Shown in pieces: positions 37,407 through 48,899 of a stretch of 64,000 bases of DNA (positions are counted from its first letter, which is position 1; the number at the start of each line of letters is the position of its first letter). The DNA is from Allium sativum. Taxonomy: Eukaryota > Streptophyta > Magnoliopsida > Asparagales > Amaryllidaceae. The stretch is from the NCBI GenBank assembly GCA_030737875.1, contig CM060912.1, positions 331,440,731 through 331,504,730 on the forward strand, read 5' to 3'. A program made the position numbers and the translations under genes. The notes under the pieces are model-generated. The model saw nothing but the letters and a program-made list of their open reading frames with translations. It did no database searches and had not been told where the DNA came from.

Positions 37407-38163
37407 AATTCTGAGTCTGTAACACACAAACAACGAATTTTTAAAGTCAGAATATTATATGTTTTTCACTTTAAAAATCACGCTTGGCCATATACTAACT
37501 CTAAAAATCACGTAACTTGGAGTCTTACCATTATTTGACGCTACGGATTTAATAAAAAAAGTTTCGTTGAGTTCCAAGGTCATCTCAATAATGTTCCTTT
37601 GTAAAATTGCTCAAATTAGCTTAAAAATGTTATTTTAGCGTACCTTTTCTTCTTGTACGCCCAAACGCCAACTTCAAAAATTATGGCATTTCGGATTTAA
37701 CCATTATTTGACGATAAAAATCCAAAAAAATCGGAATTGAATTTTAAGATCGTCTCAACAATGTTCTTTTGTAAACTAATCGCCTTTTTTTGAACAAATG
37801 GTTTTGCCTCTCACGGCCACATACTGACTTCGTTCGGCGTGCATTTTGGAACTCAACAATGATTTGTCATTATGAATCCAAAAAATTTTATCTCATCGAA
37901 TTATGAGCTTCCTAGCAAAATTTCACTTTTTAAGGGCTACGCGATGATGTTTAAAATCGAATTTTTAAAATTTTCTAAAACATGACTTATAAATTAATTT
38001 AATAATTTTACTGAGTTTTTTTTAAGTCAAATAAAGTATAAAAACAAATTTAAAAATTATTCTCAACTTTTATTTAGCAAAAATAATCAATTTATATTCG
38101 CATGTTCATTAAAACAGCTTAAATCAAAATTTTAAATTGGTTCAGGAATTCCAGGTTGTTACA

Positions 38164-39266
38164 ATCTCCCCTACTTAAAATCTTTTCGTCCTCGAAAAGG
38201 AACGGAGCTGAAAGTTGTTTAACTAACCAACTCAACTTTCATTCTTTCTTTCATTCTTCAAAATTTCCAGTTTCTAAGAATTTTCTAATTCTTCAAAAAT
38301 TTGGCTTACACCCTAAATTTTTGAAAAATTTCGCCATAATTTCTTTGTACGGGGAGACCTTTAAAACCACAACTAGCCTCACAGAGCCTTCATCAATCCA
38401 AAAGAAAAAGAAAAAGCCAAGCGGCTTGCCAATCGGCTCATAAAATCATCAAACCCCAATAAATACAGTAAATATGTACCTGTTTGTCGAGCATACAATT
38501 TTATTCCTCTTCTTAGCTTCCCTGCTATGACTATATATATATATATATGTATGTATATATGTATTCAAATGTACATGTATGAAATTCCAATAAATTTCAA
38601 TTCATTTCAATTCAGTTCAATATTTTGATTCGATTTGGCTTAATTTACCATTCATTCACATATTGGTTAGATTAATTATCATTTCAATATTTTTACTAGT
38701 TAAATTAATAATAAAACAACACAACCAACAATCAATTAGTTGATTACCTTTTCAAATGCATAACTTTAATATATATATTCAAAGTCATGTTTTTGATGCT
38801 AGTTCACAACAATAACACTATCTAAGTTTTATTTCTCACACCAGTCAATTGGAAATATATTTCCCATCTTCCAAACTCGAACACAAAGTACTAATGCTGA
38901 CATGTCAATCACAAGTATCATCAGAGTCATCTCCGGGCGACTAGGGTGTAATTCTATATCCATCCAGTATATTTGAGACTTCGAATACATGTTAATTACA
39001 CGTATATTCAAAATCTTTATATACTCGATTGTCCAAATTCGATATAAAATAAAATATTCAAATACTAATAATTGATATGAAAATTTAAATCTAAATTTGA
39101 TTTGTTTAAAATAGCGTTCTTCACACTCGTTATAGGATACTACTGATCCTATCTCTAACGAGTCATTCTTATTGGATACTACTAATCCAATCTCTGATGA
39201 ATTCTTTTGTTCGGTTCTAACATGTCTTGTTCCCGAGCTTTGTAAACCAAAGCTCTGATATCATGC
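38164..39266 (-). mobile_element. Element E internal region, 1103 bp, non-coding
   Basis: Read on the minus strand it starts with TGATATCAGAGC (39252-39263), a primer site with one change. It ends in a purine tract (38164-38180, TAAGTAGGGGAGAT) next to the 3' LTR. It aligns with the 995-bp internal region of A at both ends and at the module near 38285-38390. No coding frame is shared with A. Confidence 0.82.
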
Positions 39267-41303
39267 TGAAACGACCCAAACGTGCCCTTACCGGAAAGCC
39301 CGGATTGAGTTGAGAACACGACACATCAGAACACAAACAATAGAACATTTCATTACTATTACAACAATTACACCAGAGTACAATGATATATCATAGCATG
39401 AATAAATATTACACATTGGAAATACAATATCAGAGATTTAAAAAATTACAAAGCAGCGGAAAATACATCACTAGCACAATTGAAAGAAATACACGGATAC
39501 AAAGCTTTTCGAATATAGCTCTAGCTACAATCCAGGATCTCGCGAAAAGAAATATCTGCGGAAACCAAAACTACTAGCTGCCCATGTAAAAAATATGGGC
39601 ACCCAGAGTTTAGGTAGAAACAATAAACTCCGAGTCAGTCATAAGACTGGTGTGAGAACTAAAACAGTTATTAATTTTATTTTTAAAAGTTGGGGAAATC
39701 ACGGGACCACGCCGTATAACACGTAATAGGTTTGCTCCGCGTGAACCACAGTTAAAAATAAAACAACGCAATGTTTTTTGGAAAAATTAATCTATTATAA
39801 GACTCAGGTAGCATCACACAATGCAACGCAAGCCGGAGGATAGTGTTTTCCCTTATAATAGCAAAACATGCTTGTTACGTTTAAAATAAATCATTTTTGA
39901 TATTATAAGTGCATAGTTTTAAAAAGCAACTTCAAATATAAATGTATCAATCATAGACGGCATGGGTACCATATATCATGTCTCCATACTAGTTCTACAA
40001 TCAAAACCGCACGGTGTCATATTGGAAGTTGGATTTACATCATGAACCAAGGCAAGGGATCATCCTTACCAAATTCGAGACACTCTAGCCTGTGCCTCAG
40101 GATCAGTCGCAACTGCACCTGGGAACGTCAGGGCCGGCCCACACTTACGTTAGTGGATTAGTAATTCCTGAACAATAAGCTTCCCCGCCCTATGGGGCGT
40201 AAATCAAAAGGCACTAGGGACTCAAATCCGAGGTACCTCACTTTCCTTCATCCATATAAGTAAAAATGTCTGGGCTCCATACCATGACCCTACTCCTAGC
40301 TAGAAAGAAACGCATGTTCTCCCTGGGGTCCTCTCCCGTTTCTGGTTCAAACCGGGGTGTGAGGCTCGCGAATCAACGCTATACACAAAGCTATGCTACT
40401 TAAAGCTGTGCTTTGATCTTCAACCATAAGACTCTGCTTTTCAACAAAAGCCTTGATCATTTGCATCTTGGCATTCCACATTGACAATTCACGCCATACA
40501 ACTGATGTCTGTCAATATATGACATCTAAGCTCGTACGTTTCAGAGAAGAGTATTAAGCAATGGAATAAATTCTCCGCCACCAAACAGATATATATATTT
40601 AATAGAAATCAATTAGCCCAGATAGAAATCCAATGTCAGACATACATCCATTTACAGGTCCGTTCTGCGTCTGAACGAAACAGTAGGCACTTTATTCCTC
40701 GTCCTATATGTACAATATAGGAGAGAGGTCCTCGCATATCCATCGATCTCCAAGTACATCTGAACGATCACCACTTATTACCTTGTCTTAGGTGTATAGC
40801 CCAATCAAGACATCAGTAATCATCCAAACGATGTGAAGAACTCCAGTATTTAACCACCGTCTTCATCATCAACTTTTGGTCATCGTATTAATTATTCGAA
40901 ATGGGTTAAACCCAGTCTTTGCGAATAACTCGCGTATTATATAATCAATAAGAAAGTGCTATAAAAACACATCATACGCCTCATTCCAATTCATATATTC
41001 TTTTATTCCAATATTCATATTTTTAGGGAAAGGTTCCCATTATTTTAATCAAAGATAAATTTATTCTTTAAACTTCCTTTGTATATTAATTTCAAAAGAT
41101 TTTATTGACGAGTCGGGATTATTGAACCTTACCGCAATAATCATTTATTATTTATTATCCCGAACCCAACTTATTCATCCCATGGAGCAAAATTGGTAAT
41201 ACTCCATATCTAACACCCACGGTGTTATCGGTAAATTTTAATTACCATTTCACGTTCAAATCTAGTTAAAGATTTAACTACCGCCTGGAGTAAAACTGGT
41301 AGT
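39267..41303 (-). repeat. Element E 5' LTR, end portion only (2.0 kb)
   Basis: It matches 18059-20040 in the same orientation, including the hairpin (40891-40930) and the GATCA block (about 40413-40457). The other LTR lacks the stretch around 40170-40260, so the two differ by indels. It breaks off at 41303 where LTR D starts. Confidence 0.82.
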
Positions 41304-41486
41304 TGTAACAACCCGGAATTTCAGAACAATTTTAAAATTTTATTTTCGATTGATTTAATGAATTTTGGATATTTAAAATGATTTATTTTAAATAATAATG
41401 ACTGAATTTTTTTTTAATCGAAGTTAGAATTTAAAAATTAATATTAATTTTTAACACCATTGTGAAAACACAATTTCAAACAGATA
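41304..41486 (+). mobile_element. First 183 bp of a giant LTR (D), interrupted by Tat-1
   Basis: TGTAACAACCCGGAATTTCAG matches the start of A, and ATTTAAAATGATTTATTTTAAATAATA follows as in A (only the general pattern is cited). GTAGT at 41299-41303 would be its target duplication. Tat-1 begins at 41487. Confidence 0.65.
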
Positions 41487-43639
41487 TGTTGACGGCATAG
41501 TACACAATGAACCAGGCAGTTTCATAAAATATTGTCCTGGCACTATGGCTTCAAGTCGTTTACACGACATGGTATTAAGATGCTCAGCGCGCCACAATTT
41601 CAAGCCATTCTCCATGACATGAACTCATTTCTTTTCTTAAGTCATTTGGGCGTGAGCACGTCATGTCGCGTGCAAGACTCAGGCAATCAAAATGATCACA
41701 GAACATGATTGAAATAGTGTATCCGTATGCTCAAGACGTTAAAATGCGATATGGTTCAGTTCGTTCAGCTCAACATGGTCTGTGGCGCTGGCACATCAAG
41801 CCACAAGCCATCAAGTCGTTAGCACGACACGAAACCATGTCCACACAGATCGCAAGCCGCGGAAAGTTTCATGTCGTTTCCAGGAATTGTTCTCATGTTG
41901 TCCGGAGAATATGATTCAGGTCGTTGGACAGCCCCAATGTAAAGTATTTAAATCGTTTATCATATAACAGCTCAGCCAATATTAGAAGGCATGTCATGAC
42001 GTGAAGCATACTTAAGCCTCTGGGTATCTCGGCTAAGTCCTTACGATAGTGTAAGCAACATGCCATATACATGGCGTGACATTAGTAGTGGCATAGATCC
42101 ACATGGAATGCAATACAACTATGAGAATGTTACACGAGAACCAGGTCGTTAAGGCCCTTTAAGTCGTTCTAAGCTTTAGCAAGTTCAGGTCAACGATATG
42201 GCAGCTGGAGCGATATGATGAAAGGCAGTCCGTGTGGCAAGCTAAGCGAGATAACTACAGGAAACCATGCCGCAAGTTGTTTGTCTCATGTCGTAGGATG
42301 GTTCAACTATTTGCAAAGTGTGAGATTGTGACATAAGACAGGTAGCGCGAGCATGAATGTGTTGTAGCACGAATCATTCATTATGCATGAGAGAACTTGC
42401 ATATTTAAAGAGGTCAGATCGTGAAAAACCATGTCGCGATAGCTGCTTAAATCAAGTCGTAGTTCATCATACCGTACGGCTAAAACCATGTCACTCATGC
42501 GGTTTGAACTCATGCCATTGTAACCATGTCAGCTCCTATTCTAGTGTTCTCGAGTAAACACAAAGTCATGGCGCTAGCTCAGTATAAGGATAAATGGAAT
42601 CAGCTTGTTGTTTGCTGAAAAGTATGGGCTGTTCAATAATATAAACCATGTCGTTGGAACCTCCATGGCGCCATCAGCTAATGAACAGTTGTAAAGCGGG
42701 CCCACTGCATTAAATCATATCGTTCCCATTTAAGAAAGCATGTCATCCGCCATATGTATACACGCCGCTGGTATATAATTCATGCCGTTTCCTAGCTGAC
42801 AAATAAGGCCGTTAATCCTCCCACAAATTAATCCATGTCGCAAGTCAGGAGCAGGTCTTCAAGTCGCAGATTCTGGTATTCATGCCACATACATGAAGTA
42901 AGTCGCGGGCCAGCTCCGGTACAGTTGTAAAGGTGAAATGACAGCTGAACACACTTAATTACAAGTGTGCCACTCCTCACCAAAAACTCCCTATAAATAC
43001 CCCACACTTCTTCATTAAGGGGGGGACAGAAAATTGATTCCAAGGGGGAGACTCCGCCGAATTCAAAGCTCATCTACACCTTCTCTAATGGCTTCTATGG
43101 ATTCAACAACACTCTTCTAACTTCACAAAGATCAAATCCAAATCAATGAGAAGGAGAGCTCTCTACAATCGAATCTAAGCAACTTCAATCTCATTCAAAC
43201 ATAGAAAATCTCTCAAATATCATTCAAAGGATCTCCAATCTTCTCTAATCCATCCTGAAGATGAAATTGAATGCTAATTCACTTTGAAGATCATGGAGAG
43301 GGATGAAAGCACCTAAGTGATCGAATATTCATCACAAAGCTAAAGGCCTCTCCACTTTTCTTCGCCAAATTCTAATGAAAGTAAATCATAAAGAGAGTTA
43401 GAAGAGAGAAATGATTATAATAAGAGGAATTTCATATGTTGTAAGATTGAGTATCATAATGAGAATTGGTTTAAAGTGGACGTAGATTCATATTGAATCG
43501 AACCACTATAAAAATTCCTTTGTGCTCTTACTTTCTTTTATTTGTCTATTTTGTGATTACGCGGTTCCATGTTCATACCGAATCAGTGAAGTGTAACTAT
43601 TTACACCTTTGGTGTTTGATCCCAAATTCGGGGGAAACA
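41487..43639 (+). repeat. Tat-1 5' LTR, about 2.15 kb
   Basis: It starts TGTTGACGG and ends GGGGAAACA directly before a primer site. Most of 41540-42950 is filled with short irregular motifs of the GTCGTT, CATGTCG and ACGAC type. CTATAAATA is at 42991-42999. A GTGGACGTAG...CCACTATAAA block (43476-43511) followed by a GT-rich stretch marks the R/U5 side. Confidence 0.65.
42991..42999 (+). promoter_or_regulatory. TATA box of Tat-1 LTR
   Basis: CTATAAATA about 480 bp before the R/U5 motif; the downstream leader is A- and C-rich. Confidence 0.65.
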
Positions 43640-43659
43640 TTTGGCGCCCACCATGGGGC
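43640..43659 (+). other. Primer binding site of Tat-1
   Basis: TTTGGCGCCCACCATGGGGC follows the LTR end, a form common in Tat and Athila elements and not the initiator-Met type. I cannot name the tRNA with certainty. Confidence 0.65.
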
Positions 43660-43698
43660 TACGTTCACATCTCCTACCTTCGTATTGAAGTTCTAAGC

Positions 43699-43825
43699 CT
43701 ACTTCTACCATAGATTCCACAAATCCAAGATCTAGGCCAAACGACGAGTTATCTTCCGAATTCAGGGCCTTGTCCGAGATCATGGCAAAATATGAGAAGA
43801 CCATGATGTTACATTACATAACTTG
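43699..43825 (+). pseudogene. Tat-1 gag, N-terminal fragment
   Basis: The frame reads an acidic, helix-like stretch (ELSSEFRALSEIMAKYEK) shortly after the primer site, the place where Tat Gag begins. It is closed by TGA at about 43823. A 1.5-kb interruption follows before readable gag resumes near 45351. Function is inferred from position only. Confidence 0.4.
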
Positions 43826-45350
43826 AAGTTGTTGTTACATAGAGTATAATTAAAGAATGTGTTCATTACCAATGTTGACACTACACGTTTTGAAAGCATG
43901 AGACTATGAGCTAAAGTTAGTGGTGTTATCAGAAATGTAAAACAGTTGAACCATTCATTTCCATAAAGCAGCTGCAAACTCTCAAGAAGTGTAATGGGTT
44001 CACTGAGCTGAATGACGCTAAAGTATAAAATCGTCTATGGATGATTCATGTCGTTCACAACTTAAAGATGTTCACACGAATTGAGATAAAGGTCATTGAC
44101 TCGACATGGTGCAAGCCCACGGTACGACACGATTCCAACCATCGCACGATATGGTATTGATGCGTTCATTGCACTACAATATCCCGTCACTCTTATTTAT
44201 GGCATAGGTCATCCATGTCGTTTAGTGCGCCATAATATCAACACATGAGGAACCGCGTCGTTGCATAGTCAAGACGTTAATGTCGTTCCGCATCATGAAG
44301 CATTCTTCCTAAGTCATATCGCAGTGTGTATGGTGTAATACAAAACGATCGTAAGCATTGGCATGCGATCATGTCATCAACATAGTGTGGGCTCATCCCG
44401 CAAACTTCCATATCGATTGTACAACATGATACGAGCCTTAAAGCGTAGATATCACCATGAGCAATTATATGGAAGGCCATGTTGTCCCAACATGTTGAGG
44501 AGGCTGTCAAACGACATGGAAGCAAACAAAGGGACAAATTCATATCACCAGTATGAGGGTATAAATGGGCCATACGACATGAATCATGGCATGGTGGAAT
44601 CATGTAGCAGATCACATATAGAATATCCATGTTGTGTATCAAGTGTGTGATGGCACATTGCTATGTGTATTAATGAACAATACATGAGAATAAAGGATGG
44701 AACAATTATGGCAAGCCAGATTGTTATGGAAAAGAGAAGACACATGCATATGACCACGAGTTAAAAAGCTGGGATATCCATTACATGTTAAGGATGCTCT
44801 AGTATAAAGCATGTCTGCTAAGTGATGGTGCGTGCCATGTCAAAACATGGAATATTCTCAAGTCGTTAGGCTAGCCAGGTCGTGGGTGCATCATGACGTT
44901 CACCCCTTCGAATTGGCCATCTAAAGACTGTGCATTATCTCACAAAATAAACATCGAACTAATATCAAAAGATTGAAGTCATCTGAACAGGAATGCACCA
45001 AGTTACACCTGGACAAGATCGACATAGGCTTACCTCAACATCGGTATAGATCGGCTTGCATACTTTCAGCTTGGATTCCATCTACAACTTATGCATCTTT
45101 ATGCTTTCGAAAAGCAACATCCCAAAGATGGAACTGCAAAGCCAAATCACCATCACCTGACATGAGACTGAAGAACACATTATTCTACAATTCAATCCAA
45201 TACCATTTATATCGTCTAGTATAACCTAGAACCAGGTCCTCAGAACATGACATCATGGTTCAAGTTTGGTTCGAAGATGAATGGGGTCCGCCTTGACTAA
45301 TCATTCTCTCCGTCCTGCATCATTATCGCTAGCAGCCTTCAATTGCGAGG
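43826..45350 (+). other. Unassigned 1.5-kb block interrupting Tat-1 gag
   Basis: No protein homology is visible. The part from about 44030 to 44900 has the same GTCGTT, CATGTCG and ACGACATGG vocabulary as the Tat-1 LTR, so it may be a rearranged LTR copy. 44910-45300 is different and unremarkable. The overlapping frames on opposite strands at 44277-44650 are not supported as genes. Confidence 0.35.
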
Positions 45351-46158
45351 ATGACATGTCGCCATCTCCATGCACTAAGCAACTCAATGACATCCAAATT
45401 TATCTCATTTCAAATGGAAACTTCAAATGAAAGCTCTAGTGATGGTAATCAGGCTCTCATAAACAAAATGAATGTTTCTCTAAATACCCAAGCCAATCCC
45501 GCTCTACCTCCAAAAGATTCATGTCCTCCTTGAAGAGAATATGGATTCAATAGCTCCTGATCAAAATCAGCACAATGATATGGATGGTATTGGAAGTTGG
45601 AAAAACAACAAAGAGGGAGCCAACGTCAAAGGCACCATTCCGCATGCTAGAAATCATTCCGATCGAAATACTCGAAATGTTGCTAATCCCACACAAGGGG
45701 CAATTCTCGATTTCTGAACCACGACTTATTGCCAAGGCAACGTTCCGTTAAAGAAATTGAAAATTGACCCCCAGGACTGCACAACACTAAAGAGTATATC
45801 ATAGACAAGAATGAACAGAACATGAAGGAAAATCAAGCACGCGGTGGCAATAAAAAGAAATAGGAATTCTCTCCTAAAAGAATTTCCATTCACCAAAAAG
45901 GTCCTTCAAACAAAATGTCCAAAGAAGTTCACTCCTCCTGCCCCACCTCATTATAACGGCCTTGTGGATCCTAACTACTTCATATTCAATTATGAGTGGC
46001 GAATGAATACAGCTAAGGCAATGCATGAGGTGGGATGCACATACCTTCCTCTCTACTTAAAGGGCGCAGCGTCACTATGGTACACAAAGCCGCCGCATAA
46101 GTCCATATACCAGTTCTCTGATCCAACCAAAAAGTTCAAAGGGCGATTCTACCTATAG
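45351..46158 (+). pseudogene. Tat-1 gag, capsid-like region (broken)
   Basis: The frame 45844-46158 (104 codons) carries the Tat Gag pattern: a PFTKKVLQTKCP segment, PPAPPHYNGLVDPN, then YLKGAASLWY, as in the core of Tat Gag proteins where a conserved W follows a short acidic-free helix. Upstream, 45351-45533 is open in a low-complexity N-terminal-like stretch and closes at a TGA. Several stops and shifts separate the pieces. In a live element this would form the virus-like particle. Confidence 0.6.
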
Positions 46159-47300
46159 GCTACCAAAGCAATGGATGCTAAAGCGCTCTCGCCAACAGAC
46201 TGGGTCAAGGAAGCAAGACTCTTCCAAGGAGTGTAGCAACACTAAAGCTCGATACCATGGCAAACAGATCATGCTTAGCTAAGCGAACTGGGAAGAGAGT
46301 TAAAGGTCGCTCGGATACTCTGGAGAATAGCCCTGCGGATTCAGCAATTCTCATAGAGATAAAAGCAACTTTAAAGACCTACACTTTAAAAACTGCTGGT
46401 GGAGTTTAGATCCTAAAAGTCTGCCCGGTGACCAATTGCGACATTTCTCCGCATAATGCACTCTTCGTATCCCATGGGAAAACTTATATATTCCCTTATA
46501 ATTGTAAACCTCCTATGGTAAAAAGGAGGGATTGTAACAGGATATTAACTTTATTACTAATGCACTCTTATTTCGATCTTATATATGTGAAATTTTTATT
46601 AAAACAAAAAAATCTCTAATAATCGAATAAGTTTTGCAGGTATATTACTCAAATGAACCTTGCCCCACCATGAACTAGTAAAATCATGCGATTCTCTCCA
46701 TGCATACAAACCATGATAATTCAAACGTCGTCTATTGGATTATCCATCAAAGGGAGTGCTTCATGAGAGGCGGGGTCCAAGCCACTGTTTTTATAACCAA
46801 GATCGTTCGTTAAAACGAGCATCAAATTAAAAACCAGTGTCTGCCTCATGGAACGCTGCAACAGCATGCGACACCACAAGGAGAAACTTGCCAAAAAGCG
46901 ACATCCAGCCGTGAAGGTGGGGTAAAATATCCCATTCGAACCCCGGAGAATCTAAAACTACCTGGTTCCTAGGGCACAACATACCGTATCAAGATTGGAG
47001 GAGCTTGGTCAAATCATGGACACCATCATAAAACAAGGACCATGAATGGTTCAAATCAGCCCCTATCTCGTCAATGGGAGAACCTAGCTGAGCCTGGTGA
47101 TTATTGAAGCGCATCCTGATTGGGGTAACTCGTTCACCCATTGCTCAAAACTCAAAACATCATTCACAGCGAAGGGTCAAACAATGAGAAAGTGTCATGG
47201 TAATTGAACTATAGGGTCGTATGTGTCATTGAAAGGGCATCTTTACGAGAAATGGTTCTATGGACAGCATATCACATTAACAAAAAGCTTACCAAGGCAA
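46159..47300 (+). pseudogene. Tat-1 pol, unreadable remnant
   Basis: It lies between the Gag and RNase H remnants, so protease and reverse transcriptase are expected here. It is about 1.1 kb, less than half the usual length, with no DTG/DNG or YVDD motif visible. I infer large deletions plus decay. Confidence 0.35.
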
Positions 47301-47520
47301 AGCTAAACTATCCTAAGTAGGAAAGGTTTGCATATTGTCCACTCCTCGGCTTAGGGAAGCTAAGGCCATACTCCCAAGCCCACTTTATCAAAGTTCTTAC
47401 CGGTCAGGCGCTAAAGCATGTTCTCTTCCGCCCATATGCTTTGAGAAGATTATTAAAGTAGACTATTAAGCTTAGCCGATATGACATTACTTACCATCCT
47501 CTAAAAGAGCGGAAGCACAT
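47301..47520 (+). pseudogene. Tat-1 RNase H remnant
   Basis: One frame reads YPK, a stop, ERFAY, then GKLRPYSQAHFIKVLTGQ and LKHVLFRP, followed after another stop by LSRYDITYHP. This is the RNase H and connection segment of Tat pol, which normally contains a TDQPL-type motif; here its catalytic D is replaced by G. aRNH and integrase, which should follow, are absent: a tandem-repeat region starts within about 300 bp. Confidence 0.7.
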
Positions 47521-47822
47521 ACATAGCCAAATAAAACCTAGTAGCCGCTACGGCACATCCTAACAAGGATAGCTCAAGCATCCATTGCTTAATACCCAAA
47601 CACCGTCCATAGTAAATATGAAGGTGTGAAGTACAAAGCCACAGACAGGGGGCGCTAGGAATTGAGAAATCAAATGATGTGACACTCCGACTACTAACAA
47701 AGTTGTAAGTTTCACCGTAGGGGCACTTATTAATTGCAAGGTTTAGGGCACTAGTTCCAAGAAATCGCGATGAAAATCCGATAAATGAACTAGCATCTGC
47801 CCCGTGAAACAACGCGACTCTA

Positions 47823-48160
47823 AAAACCAAAACCTCCCCGAGGGGCACCTGGTTCATCGCCAATGCCATTAAGATATGGCTGGATAGCGATACAAACACC
47901 GGGTTATAAACCAAAACCTCCCCGAGGGGCACCTGGTTCATCGTCGATGCAATTAAGATATGGCTGGATAGCGATACAAACACCGGGTTTTTAAACCAAA
48001 GACCTCCCCGTGGGGCACCTGGTTCATCGCAGACGCCAATAATACATGGCGAGATAGCGATACAAACACCGGGGTATAAACTAAAGACCTCTCCGAGGGG
48101 TGCCCGGTTCATCGCCGACGCCATTAATACATGGCTAAATAACGATACAAACACAGGGTT
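47823..48160 (+). repeat. Four copies of an 84 to 87-bp tandem repeat (Tat-1 3' region)
   Basis: Unit core CCTCCCCGAGGGGCACCTGG, then GATAGCGATACAAACACCGGG. Units begin near 47824, 47908, 47994 and 48080. The 217-codon minus-strand frame across this array (47501-48154) is an effect of the repeat. Confidence 0.9.
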
Positions 48161-48720
48161 TCTAGAGACCTCTTCGGAGGCATATGCTCAGATGCTGGAT
48201 CTTCCAAATCCAGCTATTGATTCTGGGTCTTCCAAACTCAGTTACTGACGGACCCAAAGACCTCTTCAGAGGCATCTGACAAGTTCAACATGCGTCTGAA
48301 CTATTCAGACTCACCGAACAACGGATCAAAGTCCATACATTCCGCCGAAGGGGCACCACCTGAACAAGAAGGTTCAAGGCCTTGATTCTATAACAGAGAC
48401 CACTTGTTAAACCGAGCGTCTAGAAAAAGAGTCAGCGCCTGCCCCGTGGAGTGATACGGCGTCTGACCATATGTTGGGTCTTCCAAATCCAGTTAGTGGC
48501 GGATTCAAAAACCATCTTCGGGGGTGTCCCATCATAAGCCGGGTCCTCCAAATTCGGTTAGCGACGGACCCAAAGGCATTCTTAAAGGCATCCGACAAAT
48601 TCTACAAGTGACTGAATTATTCAGTCACAACGAATAACAGATTTACAAAGACCTCTTTGGAGGCACGAAAACCAAGACCTCCCTGAGGGCACATATTCAA
48701 ACTTAGTCTTCGAAGTGTTT
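48161..48720 (+). repeat. Diverged repeats with GACCTCTTCGGAGG and CTTCCAAATCCAG phrases
   Basis: A second, looser family of repeated phrases (GACCTCTT(C/T)(G/A)GAGGC, GGGTCTTCCAAA) continues the array. The CCTCCCCGAGG-like inverted core is retained. Nothing coding is seen. Confidence 0.6.
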
Positions 48721-48899
48721 GGACTGCCAGATTAGCGAGAAACATAATCGAATATATAAAAACAAAAATCCTCTCTGTTGAAAGGCATGAGTCAGATTGA
48801 CTAAACCTAGAGTCCTTGGATCATGAGCAAGTCGGAAAGTCCCAAAAATGACGACAAAAGCACATGACCAAGAAATTCCAATTATAGTCGGACACGCCT

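Larger units (their letters stand above)
35095..38163 (-). repeat. Element E 3' LTR, proximal (start) part
   Basis: In minus orientation the LTR starts at 38163 (TGTAACAACCTGG). It carries repeated modules with a perfect-arm palindrome at 37387-37406, a TATA-like TATATAATA on the minus strand near 37231-37240, a leader to about 36600, and then AT-rich DNA ending in the tandem array at 35095-35730. The plus-strand frames at 36621, 36739 and 38156 are antisense to the leader or the internal region and have no domain. Confidence 0.82.
18059..41303 (-). mobile_element. Element E: giant-LTR retrotransposon on minus strand, split by A, truncated in window
   Basis: Read on the minus strand it has a partial 5' LTR (41303 down to 39267), a primer site, 1103 bp internal, and a 3' LTR (38163-35095 continued at 21678-18059, about 6.69 kb once A is removed). 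The LTR termini are TGTAACAACC and GTCGTTTCA. CTAGA at 18054-18058 is the expected target duplication. No protein domain is present. At 41303 the 5' LTR is cut by the start of LTR D, so about 4.6 kb of it should continue to the right of the window. Confidence 0.82.

Noticed and set aside
41705..42557. Overlapping 61-69 codon frames in the Tat-1 LTR
   Set aside because: Both strands open by chance in motif-rich LTR sequence; no start context, domain or conservation.
43826..45350. A second complete Tat-1 LTR lying inside gag
   Set aside because: Shares short motifs only; no TGTT/AACA ends, TATA box, R/U5 motif or primer site found.
47501..48154. 217-codon minus-strand frame with repeated protein segments
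   Set aside because: It is the reading of the 84-bp tandem repeat; it starts and ends in unrelated sequence and has no homology.
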